From the NCBI GenBank assembly GCA_964401995.1, contig CAYOAP010000003.1, positions 144,824 through 208,823 on the forward strand: a stretch of 64,000 nt of DNA, in the 5' to 3' direction. This DNA is from DATCBF01 sp964401995. GTDB lineage: Bacteria > Actinomycetota > Thermoleophilia > Solirubrobacterales > 70-9. The notes beneath the pieces were generated by a model, which had not been told where the DNA came from, ran no database searches, and was given only the letters and a program-made list of their open reading frames with translations. Shown here in pieces: positions 56,090 through 63,455 of this stretch; the stretch's first letter is position 1; each line of letters opens with the position of its first letter. The position numbers and the translations under genes are program-made.

Positions 56090-58773
56090 CAGAACTCAGG
56101 CCCCACGGCGGCGACGGGAGGCTCCCCGCCAGCCGGCGCCTCGACCGGCCGTTCGTCGCCGGCGTAGTCGGCGAATTTGGGGAAGCGGTCGAGGAAGACC
56201 AGCTTGCGGGTCCCGATCGGGCCGTTCCTATGCTTGGAGATGATCAAGTCGGCGAGGCCGTCCGGCTCGTCCTCGGGGTCGCGGTAGTAGTCCTCGCGGA
56301 AGAGGAAGGCGACGAGGTCGGCGTCCTGCTCGATCGAGCCCGACTCGCGCAGGTCGGAGAGCTGCGGCTTCGGCGGCGTCCGCTGCTCGGGCGCGCGCGA
56401 GAGCTGCGAGATCGCCAGCACCGGCACCTCCAGCTCCCTGGCCAGGATCTTCAGGCCTCGGCTCATCTGCGCGACCTGCTCGACCCGGTTGGAGCGAGGG
56501 TCGTCGGAGCGCATCAGCTGCAGGTAGTCGACGATGATCAGCCCGAGGCCGCCGCGGTCCTGCTCCTGGGCGTGCAGCCGCCGCGCCTTGGCCCGCAGGT
56601 CGAGGATGCCGAGGTCGGAGGAGTCATCGAACCAGAGCGGCGCCTCCTCCAGCTCGTTGCAGGCCCGCACCACCTTGGGCCAGTCCTTCTGCGCGACCTG
56701 GCCCTTGCGCAGCTTGTCGCCGGAGATCCGCGCCCGGCAGGCGATGAAGCGCTGGGCCAGCTCCACCTCGGACATCTCCAGCGAGAAGAAAGCGACCGGC
56801 TTGTTGTCCTTGACGGCGACGTTTTCGGCGATGTTGGCGACCAGGGCGCTGTTGTGGACGATGATGTCGTCAGCGACGAAGTTGCGCAGCCCGGGCACGT
56901 CCAAGTCAAAGGTCTCTTCGACCCCGACGTACTCGACCGAGGCGACTTCGTCCCACCAGACATCGGAGTCGGCCAGCTCCTCCAGGGCAGGCGAAGCGGT
57001 CGCGGTCGCCAGTTCGGCGGTCAGTCCGCGGGAGAGCGTTCGCGTGCCGACGTGCCAGTTGTGATTGCGCGGGCGGCCGAGGAGGGAGCTGACGCTCGCC
57101 CAGGACCCACCCCCCTTGGCCAGCAGGATGTCGTCCCAGACCTCGACCGGCAGGGTGTCGGTGTTCGTCGATCGCGGCGACGCGGCGACGCGATCCAGCA
57201 CCCGGCTCTGGGCCTCTTCCTTGCCCGGCACGGAGATCAGCTCACAGAACCTCCGCAGGCTCTCCTGCGAGGTGATCCGAATCTCGCGGGCGACCTTGCC
57301 CGTGCCCTCGTACACCGGGCGCTTCAGAGTCCGGATCGTGGCCACGATCCCGAGTCGAAGCAGCAGGTGCTGGACATCGCGGGCGAGCCGCTCGCTGATC
57401 GTCGTGTAGCCGATCTGAGCGAGCCGGTCCGAGCAGTAGACGTGCCCGTCGCAGGCGTACATGACGCCGAGGAAGCGGGCAATCTGCTGCTGGTCGAGGC
57501 CGAAGATCGCGTCGGGGACGAACTTCTCCGCTGAGCGGAGACCCATCAGGCCGTGGTGGCGCAGCATCTTGGCGACCGGGTTCGGTCCAGACCCCCGCCC
57601 ATTACTGATTAACGCGGTTCCATGGCTCCGAGGGCCACCCACATGCATACGAACCCCATAGGCATCGACAGCCCGTTCGACCTCATCGAGCACTCCCGAC
57701 CCTTCGCCGAAGCAGAAGCACGGCGTGCTTTTGCTTATCGCCCCATCTGCAATCAGCGCTCCGAGTAGAACGATCTCGTGATCTGGAAGCTGGGTCGGCT
57801 CGGTCGGACCTGGCAGTCGTCGTGGGACCGCGATCCGGGTCCCCGGCGAGACTTTCCCGAGCTCCTGCCAGCCCGAGCTGGTCAGAACGGGATGGTTTGA
57901 AGTTGCCTCCAGCTCGCGACCGAGCCGCGTCTTGAGCCTGTAGACCCGTTTTCTTCCGTTAGCCGCAACCGCCGCCGCCTTAGCCCGTCTCATCTGAAGG
58001 TCCGGACCTAGCGAGGCGACCCAGACATCCTCACCACGCTGGTGTGCCCGGTAGAGGTCACCGATGCTCCGCCGTGCACCGGTGCTCGGGTCGTAGACCA
58101 ATCGAGATTCCCCGAGGCACTTTCCCATCGCCGGCCTCGCCGCGACGATGATCAGGTTGCCGGGCTGGAAGCCGCCGGTGACCGCGTCGATGTCGCGGAA
58201 GCCCGAGGGGGTGCCCGTCATCTCGGACTCGCCAGTCGAGAGCTTCTCGAGCCGGTCGACCTCGTCGTGAAGGATCTCGGAGAGGAGTTTGAAGTCGCTT
58301 GCCTGCTCTTTGTGGGCGACGTCGAAGAGCAGCTTCTCGGCCCGCTCGGAGAGCTCGCGCGGTTCGCCGTCGCGCTCGTGGACCCAGCCCTGGATCTGCT
58401 GGCCGGCGCCGAGCAGCCGCCGCAGCAGCGAGTTCTGCTGGACGATCTCGGCGTAGTGCTTGGCGTTGCCGGCGGCGGGGACCTTGGCGGCGAGCTCGGA
58501 GACGTAGTGCTTGCCTCCGGCCTCATCGATCTGGTTGCGCTGGGTCAGCGCCTCGGTCACGGTCAGCTCGTCGACCGGCTTCGAGGCCGCGTACAGGTCG
58601 TGGACGCAGCTGAAGATCGCCGCGTGCCGGTCGAGGTAGAAGTCGGCGGCGTTCAGCTTCACCTCGTCGATCACCCGGGTCAGCGCCGGCTCGGCAACCA
58701 GCATCGCCCCCAGCACCGACTCCTCGGCCTCGATGTTCTGCGGCGGGACGTTGGCTGTGGAGGGCTGCGGCAT
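56089..58773 (-). CDS. dnaB: Replicative DNA helicase DnaB with in-frame intein
   Basis: 894 residues before splicing; removing the 423-residue intein leaves a 471-residue DnaB. N-terminal domain: NIEAEESVLGAML, the linker, then TGTPSGFRDIDAVTGGFQPGNLIIVAARPAMGK. The P-loop is split by the intein exactly after Lys218 (GK|S site). The C-extein resumes at SALVANIAENVAVKDNKPVAFFSLEMS. Further RecA-fold motifs: LIIVDYLQLM, ISQLSRAPEQR, DLRESGSIEQDADLVAFLFREDYY, IISKHRNGPIGTRKLVFLDRFPKF. Without splicing the ATPase cannot work. ATG at 58773. Confidence 0.97.
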   Translation of the reverse strand: MPQPSTANVPPQNIEAEESVLGAMLVAEPALTRVIDEVKLNAADFYLDRHAAIFSCVHDLYAASKPVDELTVTEALTQRNQIDEAGGKHYVSELAAKVPAAGNAKHYAEIVQQNSLLRRLLGAGQQIQGWVHERDGEPRELSERAEKLLFDVAHKEQASDFKLLSEILHDEVDRLEKLSTGESEMTGTPSGFRDIDAVTGGFQPGNLIIVAARPAMGKCLGESRLVYDPSTGARRSIGDLYRAHQRGEDVWVASLGPDLQMRRAKAAAVAANGRKRVYRLKTRLGRELEATSNHPVLTSSGWQELGKVSPGTRIAVPRRLPGPTEPTQLPDHEIVLLGALIADGAISKSTPCFCFGEGSGVLDEVERAVDAYGVRMHVGGPRSHGTALISNGRGSGPNPVAKMLRHHGLMGLRSAEKFVPDAIFGLDQQQIARFLGVMYACDGHVYCSDRLAQIGYTTISERLARDVQHLLLRLGIVATIRTLKRPVYEGTGKVAREIRITSQESLRRFCELISVPGKEEAQSRVLDRVAASPRSTNTDTLPVEVWDDILLAKGGGSWASVSSLLGRPRNHNWHVGTRTLSRGLTAELATATASPALEELADSDVWWDEVASVEYVGVEETFDLDVPGLRNFVADDIIVHNSALVANIAENVAVKDNKPVAFFSLEMSEVELAQRFIACRARISGDKLRKGQVAQKDWPKVVRACNELEEAPLWFDDSSDLGILDLRAKARRLHAQEQDRGGLGLIIVDYLQLMRSDDPRSNRVEQVAQMSRGLKILARELEVPVLAISQLSRAPEQRTPPKPQLSDLRESGSIEQDADLVAFLFREDYYRDPEDEPDGLADLIISKHRNGPIGTRKLVFLDRFPKFADYAGDERPVEAPAGGEPPVAAVGPEF
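56851..58119 (-). mobile_element. DnaB intein with LAGLIDADG homing endonuclease
   Basis: 423 residues, from Cys (codon 58117-58119) to His-Asn (Asn codon 56851-56853), followed by Ser+1. Block A CLGESRLVYDPSTGARRSIGDLY; block B RLGRELEATSNHPVLTSSGWQEL with the TxxH-like SNH; DOD endonuclease helices LLGALIADGAI and FLGVMYACDGHVY; block F ASVEYVGVEETFDLDVPGLRNFVADDIIVHN. All splice residues (Cys1, block-B His, penultimate His, terminal Asn, Ser+1) are present. Both endonuclease motifs keep an acidic residue, so it may still be active. Confidence 0.93.
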
Positions 58774-58898
58774 CGACTCTTAGTTAAGCCCTAGGCGCGG
58801 CGGCTTCGCCTCGGCCCAGGAATCGCACCAAGCAAACCAGAGCCCGCCCGCCCGCACCGGCTCGTCCCTGCAAAGTCCGCGCGAAAGAGTTTGGCGCG
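58774..58898. other. dnaB upstream gap
   Basis: 125 bases between the minus-strand membrane-protein gene and dnaB. I see no clear promoter, hairpin or gene. Confidence 0.3.
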
Positions 58899-59618
58899 CT
58901 AGGCAGCCGCAGCCGAGGGAGGGATTAGCCCCTCGGCTTCCTGCTGCTGTTCGCCGCGGGAGAGGATGCGCTGGGTCAGGATCGCGATACTGAGGATGGC
59001 TGTCGCGCCGAGGCTGAGCTGGACGCTGAGCAGGCCCTCCCTGGTCCAGTAGACGTCACGCAGGTCGAGCAGCAGGGCGGCCTCATCGAAGGTCAGGCCC
59101 ATCCCGATTCCCATCGGGATCGCGAGCCGGTCCTCGAGCGCGTCGTTGTCGGTGATCAGCGCCGTGGTGCCGGAGGCGAAGGCGATCAGGATCCCCGGCA
59201 CGAAGTGATGGATGTGGTGGCCACCGACGCTGACGTTGCGGAACGGCCCCCAGCGGTCCCGGATGCCCCAGGTCGAGATGCGGACGACGGCAAAGGCGCC
59301 GAGGAAGCCGGCCAGCAGGTTGAAGAGGACGGTTTCGGTGCGCGGGGCGGCCTCGTAGCCGCTGACCGCGACGCCGACCGTGTCGAGTGCCGCTGCCGGC
59401 GCGGCTTCGATCAGGTTGTCGCTCTCTTTGTCAAGCGCGCGGCGGCGCAGCATGCGGCCGAACTGGCCGACGAGCACGGTTCCGGCACCTCCCAGGGCAA
59501 CCGCCGCCAGCCCGACTGTCTCCCGCTCTGACCGGGCCCAGCCCAATCGCGTCCGCGCCTTGGCACGACGCCTCAAGCGGGTCGGCAGGCGGGGGGAGGC
59601 CAGTGGTCTGCGCCTCAT
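58899..59618 (-). CDS. Polytopic membrane protein with HHIHH motif
   Basis: 239 residues from ATG at 59618 (MRRRPLASPRLPTRLRRRAKART), a strongly basic start. About five hydrophobic segments follow: 34-55, 95-115 (LFNLLAGFLGAFAVVRI), 137-155 (FVPGILIAFASGTTALI), 168-185 and 200-225. A striking GGHHIHHFVPGIL near 130 and DEAALLLDLRDVYW near 185 offer possible metal ligands. The protein ends in a Gln/Glu/Ala tail. Function unknown. Its start lies 28 bases beyond the rplI stop. Confidence 0.65.
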   Translation of the reverse strand: MRRRPLASPRLPTRLRRRAKARTRLGWARSERETVGLAAVALGGAGTVLVGQFGRMLRRRALDKESDNLIEAAPAAALDTVGVAVSGYEAAPRTETVLFNLLAGFLGAFAVVRISTWGIRDRWGPFRNVSVGGHHIHHFVPGILIAFASGTTALITDNDALEDRLAIPMGIGMGLTFDEAALLLDLRDVYWTREGLLSVQLSLGATAILSIAILTQRILSRGEQQQEAEGLIPPSAAAA

Positions 59619-59646
59619 GCCGTTCCCGGCCCACCTGCGGAGGGCC

Positions 59647-60099
59647 CTACTTCTCCTCGGTGATGATGGTCTTGACGGCGGCGACGGCGCCGTCGGCGAG
59701 GTCGATCTCGACCATGAAGGTGCCGATTTCGCGAATCGGCTGCTCAAGGCGGACCTTGCGGCGGTCGATTTTGAGGTCGCGGGCCTCGCGGATCGCGTCG
59801 GTGATCTCCTTCGCGCCGACCGAACCGAAGAGCTTGCCGTCCTCGCCCGCCCGCTGGTGGATCGTCAGCACGGTCTTGGAGAGCAGGCCGGCGGCCTGGG
59901 CTTCGCGCTCGTTGCGCTCGCGCTCCGCTTTCTCGGCGGCGGCACGGCGGCGCTGGGCCTCCTCGAGCGCGCCCGCGGTGGCTGGGGCGGCGAGTTTGCG
60001 CGGCACCAGGTAGTTGCGCAGGTAGCCGGGGGAGACGTCGACCGGGTCGCCCTGCTGGCCGAGGTCCGCCACATCCTGAAGCAGGATGGCCTGGGCCAT
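59647..60099 (-). CDS. rplI: 50S ribosomal protein L9
   Basis: 150 residues from ATG at 60099, with GGGAG five bases upstream. MAQAILLQDVADLGQQGDPVDVSPGYLRNYLVPRKLAAPAT is the N-domain; a long Ala/Arg/Glu helix links it to the C-domain (GKLFGSVGAKEITDAIREARDLKIDRRKVRLEQPIREIGTFMVEIDL). It is coupled to rpsR through TGATG (1-base overlap). Confidence 0.97.
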   Translation of the reverse strand: MAQAILLQDVADLGQQGDPVDVSPGYLRNYLVPRKLAAPATAGALEEAQRRRAAAEKAERERNEREAQAAGLLSKTVLTIHQRAGEDGKLFGSVGAKEITDAIREARDLKIDRRKVRLEQPIREIGTFMVEIDLADGAVAAVKTIITEEK

Positions 60100-60356
60100 C
60101 AACGCTCCCCGACGTAGGGAAGCAGGGCGATCTCGCGGGCGCGCTTCACCGCCACCGACAGCTGGCTCTGATGTTTGCGAGAGAGCCCGGTGACGCGCCG
60201 TCCCCGGGTCTTTCCCTTGTCGGAGAGGAAGCGCCGCAGAAGGTTCAGGTCCTTGTAATCGACTTCCTCGACCGTGATCCGCGTGTACTTGCGCGGCCGC
60301 ATGCGGTCGGATGCGCGTCCACGACGGGCGGGTGCTGCGTCTCGTGTTCTTGCCAC
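60099..60356 (-). CDS. rpsR: 30S ribosomal protein S18
   Basis: 85 residues from GTG at 60356 with AGGGA upstream. The basic N-terminus (ARTRDAAPARRGRASDRMRPRKYTR) is followed by VDYKDLNLLRRFLSDKGKTRGRRVTGLSRKHQSQLSVAVKRAREIALLPYVGE, the S18 core. No zinc cysteines (a C- form). It lies between ssb and rplI. Confidence 0.97.
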   Translation of the reverse strand: MARTRDAAPARRGRASDRMRPRKYTRITVEEVDYKDLNLLRRFLSDKGKTRGRRVTGLSRKHQSQLSVAVKRAREIALLPYVGER

Positions 60357-60379
60357 TTTTTCTGGTCCCTTACGTAGAA

Positions 60380-60403
60380 GTCGCCCGGTCAGAGCCGGGC
60401 GAC
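60380..60403. promoter_or_regulatory. Strong hairpin between ssb and rpsR
   Basis: GTCGCCCGG - TCAGAG - CCGGGCGAC, a perfect 9-bp stem with a 6-base loop in the 73-base gap. It lacks a T tract, so attenuation, RNA processing or mRNA stability is more likely than termination. Confidence 0.55.
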
Positions 60404-60429
60404 GAACAACCAAGCGGTGAAAAGCTTAC

Positions 60430-60897
60430 CTAGAACGGAATGTCATCGTCCGCGCCGCCGCCGCCGGCCGCAGCGCCCTGGAAATCAGAGGTGTCCGCCG
60501 GGACATCGCTGCCGGGGCTGAAGCCACCGTCGCCATTGCCGCCGCCGGAGCCATCGCGGGAGCCGAGGAACTGGACCGAGTTGGCGATGATCTCGACGCT
60601 CTGACGTTTGCCGCCGCCGTCTTTGGCCTCCCACTCGCGCCAGTCGAGACGGCCCTCGATCGCCACCGGGCGGCCCTTCGACAGGTAGTTGGCGCAGTTC
60701 TCGCCCTGCGCGCCCCAGACGGTGACGTCGAAGTAGTTGGGCTTGTCGATCCATTCACCGCTCTGGCCGTCTTTGCGACGGCTGTTGACCGCCACCCGAA
60801 GCTTGCAGACCGAGGTTCCGCCACCCGTGCTTCGCAGCTCCGGATCCCGGGTCAGGTTCCCGGTCACAACCACCACATTCACGTTCGAAGCTGCCAC
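60430..60897 (-). CDS. ssb: Single-stranded DNA-binding protein
   Basis: 155 residues from GTG at 60897 with AGGAG 8 bases upstream (MAASNVNVVVVTGNLTRDPEL). OB fold: GTSVCKLRVAVNSRRKDGQSGEWIDKPNYFDVTVWGAQGENCANYLSKGRPVAIEGRLDWREWEAKDGGGKRQSVEIIANSVQFL. Then a Gly-rich linker and the acidic DDDIPF tip, which recruits repair proteins. It lies between rpsF and rpsR, as is usual. Confidence 0.97.
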   Translation of the reverse strand: MAASNVNVVVVTGNLTRDPELRSTGGGTSVCKLRVAVNSRRKDGQSGEWIDKPNYFDVTVWGAQGENCANYLSKGRPVAIEGRLDWREWEAKDGGGKRQSVEIIANSVQFLGSRDGSGGGNGDGGFSPGSDVPADTSDFQGAAAGGGGADDDIPF

Positions 60898-61005
60898 AGC
60901 TCTCACTCCTCTGAAATCGCTTATCTGGACACCAGTCTAAGAGCGCGAGCGGCGCATTCTCTCCCCCCTAGGGCCGAGAAACCTCGTAAAGAGCGGGGGA
61001 AGGCG
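60898..61005. other. rpsF-ssb gap
   Basis: 108 bases. A promoter for ssb may lie here, but no convincing elements or hairpins were recognised. Confidence 0.25.
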
Positions 61006-61398
61006 CTACTCGTCGTCGCCGCGCTCGTCGCGACGGCCGTGTCCGGCGTGCTCGCGAGGAGGAGGTGGCGCAGCGCCGATCGGCGGCACGATCACCGGCG
61101 CGGAGGGATCCACTTTGAAGATCCGGAAGCGGAGGACGCCGTCGGCGATCTTCAGATTGTGGTCGAGCTCGCCAAGCAGCTCGGTCGGGGCCTCGAAGCG
61201 AAACCAGCGGTAATCGGCCTCGTTGCAGTGGTTGATCTCGTAGGCCATCTTGCGCAGACCCCAGTTGTTCTCATGCTTCAGCGCGCCTTTGCCCTCGATC
61301 TGCCCACGGGCCTCCAGAGCCAGCGCCTCGCGGGCGGGCTCGTCGTTGCGGGGGTCCAACATCAGGACCAGCTCATATTCGCGGGGTGCGGGTGCCAA
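61006..61398 (-). CDS. rpsF: 30S ribosomal protein S6
   Basis: 130 residues from TTG at 61398. REYELVLMLDPRNDEPAREALALEARGQIEGKGALKHENNWGLRKMAYEINHCNEADYRWFRFEAPTELLGELDHNLKIADGVLRFRIFKVD is the S6 fold; an extra Pro/Arg/acidic tail follows. No Shine-Dalgarno site is visible, but TATAGT ends 11 bases before the TTG, so the mRNA may be nearly leaderless. Confidence 0.96.
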   Translation of the reverse strand: MAPAPREYELVLMLDPRNDEPAREALALEARGQIEGKGALKHENNWGLRKMAYEINHCNEADYRWFRFEAPTELLGELDHNLKIADGVLRFRIFKVDPSAPVIVPPIGAAPPPPREHAGHGRRDERGDDE

Positions 61399-61455
61399 AA
61401 CGGCGACGGACTATAGCGGCGGATTTTGCTTGTGGCGCTGCCCCCTAGCGCAGCG

Positions 61456-61899
61456 TCAGTGCGGGGCGAACTCCTCCGAGCCGTCATCGCTGGCTGGGGC
61501 GGAGGGTTCGGGCGCGGATGGCGGCGCGGGGCTTTCCGGCGCCGGCGCGGGGCTGGGCGCAAGGGCTGGCGCGGTCGGGGGCGGCGGCTTTGAGGCACTT
61601 GGTGGTGTGGACGAGGCTGTGGGCTTATGCCTGGGCTGCCTCCTCCTGTGCCTGCGTCGTGGCTTGTGTTTGGGAGGGGCCTTCTGATGACGGGGCTTCT
61701 TTGCGGGGTTAGGCCTGGCCGGCTGCACGACAGCCATCCGGGCCGGCTGCCGCGATCGAGGCAGCCCGACATCCGGCGCGAGCGGCGGCGGCTCAGGTGG
61801 CTTCAGCAGCCCAGGCCCAACCACCAGCGCCACGAGCCCAGCGCCCACGACCGCGCCCACCCGTCCCGCCGCTTTCCATCGAATCCGAAGCCCACGCAC
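61456..61899 (-). CDS. Proline-rich membrane-anchored protein, unknown
   Basis: 147 residues from GTG. A basic N-terminus (RGLRIRWK), one hydrophobic segment (about 13-32, VGAVVGAGLVALVVGPGLL), then a low-complexity Pro/Ala/Lys/Arg region with a basic stretch (KPRRRHRRRQPRHK) and a PAPAPESPAPPSAPEPSAP tail ending in acidic residues. No domain is recognised. It could be a cell-wall-spanning linker. Such compositions can also be chance ORFs; the signal-anchor and its place between otsA and rpsF favour a gene. Confidence 0.5.
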   Translation of the reverse strand: MRGLRIRWKAAGRVGAVVGAGLVALVVGPGLLKPPEPPPLAPDVGLPRSRQPARMAVVQPARPNPAKKPRHQKAPPKHKPRRRHRRRQPRHKPTASSTPPSASKPPPPTAPALAPSPAPAPESPAPPSAPEPSAPASDDGSEEFAPH

Positions 61900-61947
61900 A
61901 AGCTCCTAAGTCCCAGCGCGGCCAATCTCTCCCCCCGGGCCTGCTGC

Positions 61948-63414
61948 CTACCCCTGAGACTCCTGCAGCTCAGCGATGTCGGCGAGCTGATCATCGACCC
62001 AATCCCCGGGATTCCGGGAAAAGATGATCTTCTTCAGATCCTCAGCCCGTCGGCGCCGCTCCTCCGGATCCATTGTCAGCGCCCGGTAGATCGTGTCCGC
62101 CTGCTCCTGGATGTCGAAGGGGTTGACCGAGAGCGCGTAGGGGGCCAGCTCCTGGTGCGAGCCGGTGTTCTCGGAGAGCATCAGGACGCCGTCGCGGGTG
62201 TTGACCGCCGGGGCCTCCTTGGCGACCAGGTTCATCCCGTCGAAGAGCGAGTTGACCATCAGCAGGTCGAAGTGCTTGTAGCGGGCGACGGCGTCGTGGA
62301 AGTTCTCGTAGATCTTGAGGTCGATCGGCATCCAGTCGGTGGTCCCGTGGCGGTGGTTGACGACCGCGACCAGGGCCTCGATCCGCTCCAGGTACTCGGC
62401 GTACTCGGGCACGTCCTGGCGCGAGGGCTGCAGGTGGGCGATGAAGGTCACCTCCTCGCGGAACTCCGGGTGCTGGGTGAGGAAGACGTCGAAGGCGGTG
62501 AAGCCGCGCAGCACGTTCTTGGAGAGGTCGGCGCGGTCGACGCGGATGATCAGGTGTTTGCGCCGGCGCTCCAGCACCTCGCGCTCGGCCGCTGCCACCT
62601 CGGGCGACTCGGCCGCCCGCCGCAGCCGCTCTGCGTCGATCGAGAGCGGGTAGGCGCGGGCCAGGGTCTGGCCGCCGCCGTGGCGGATCAGGCATTTCTC
62701 GTAGTCGACGTCGACGTCTTCGAGCAGTTCGTCGCAGCAGCGCAGGAAGTTGATGCAGTAGGCGTGGGTGTGGAAGCCGATGATGTCGTTGGCGAGCATG
62801 CCGTTGAAGATCGCCTCGCGGATCCGGCCCGGCAGGATGCGCCAGCTATCGGGCTGGGACCAGGGGATGTGGATGAAGTGATGGAGGAAGGCGTCGGAGC
62901 GCTCGGCCCGGATCATCCCGGGGGCGGTGTAGAGGTGGTAGTCGTGCAGCATCACCAGCGGCCGCTCGCGGCCCTCGATCTGGCGCAGCACCGCCTGGGC
63001 GATGTCGCGGTTGACCGTCTGGTAGCCGTAGTCCCAGGCGTCGAGCTCCTCCTGGCGGATGTCGGGAGCGTTGGAGAGGTCCCAGAGGTAGTGCTGGATG
63101 AACCAGAGGATCGGGTTGGCGATCACGTTGTAGAAGCGGTCGTAGGCGGCGGCGTCACTGCCGACCAGGTGCACCCGGTAGTCGATCCCGTCGATCGAGA
63201 GTTCGGCCGGGCCCTTCTCCTCGGAGACGACGACGTCCTCGTCGGTCATCGCCGAGGCGATCCAGAGCGCGTTGCGGTGGGAGACGAGGCCGGAGAGGGC
63301 GGTGACGAGGCCGCCGCCGCCGCGCCGCACGGCGCGCCTCTTGGCGGCGTCGAGTTCGAACTGCGCCGGCCCCCGGTTGGAGACGATGATCAGGGGGTCA
63401 GAGCCGTCGGACAC
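61948..63414 (-). CDS. otsA: Trehalose-6-phosphate synthase (GT20)
   Basis: 488 residues from GTG at 63414. IVSNRGPAQFELD and RGGGGLVTALSGLV are the donor-binding N-terminus. Later motifs: VMLHDYHLYTAPGMIR, FIHIPWSQPDSWRILP, DIIGFHTHAYCINFLRCC, RVDRADLSKNVLRGFTAF, LKIYENFHDAVARYKHFDLLMVNSLFDGMNLVAKEAPAVNTRDGVLMLSENTGSHQEL. It makes trehalose-6-phosphate from UDP- or GDP-glucose and glucose-6-phosphate. Some residues differ from typical OtsA, so a related sugar phosphate product is possible. It follows a treT-like gene by 41 bases. Confidence 0.88.
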   Translation of the reverse strand: MSDGSDPLIIVSNRGPAQFELDAAKRRAVRRGGGGLVTALSGLVSHRNALWIASAMTDEDVVVSEEKGPAELSIDGIDYRVHLVGSDAAAYDRFYNVIANPILWFIQHYLWDLSNAPDIRQEELDAWDYGYQTVNRDIAQAVLRQIEGRERPLVMLHDYHLYTAPGMIRAERSDAFLHHFIHIPWSQPDSWRILPGRIREAIFNGMLANDIIGFHTHAYCINFLRCCDELLEDVDVDYEKCLIRHGGGQTLARAYPLSIDAERLRRAAESPEVAAAEREVLERRRKHLIIRVDRADLSKNVLRGFTAFDVFLTQHPEFREEVTFIAHLQPSRQDVPEYAEYLERIEALVAVVNHRHGTTDWMPIDLKIYENFHDAVARYKHFDLLMVNSLFDGMNLVAKEAPAVNTRDGVLMLSENTGSHQELAPYALSVNPFDIQEQADTIYRALTMDPEERRRRAEDLKKIIFSRNPGDWVDDQLADIAELQESQG

Positions 63415-63455
63415 CGGCTCAGCCTACCCACCGCCGGGCGTCGAGAGGGAGAGCT

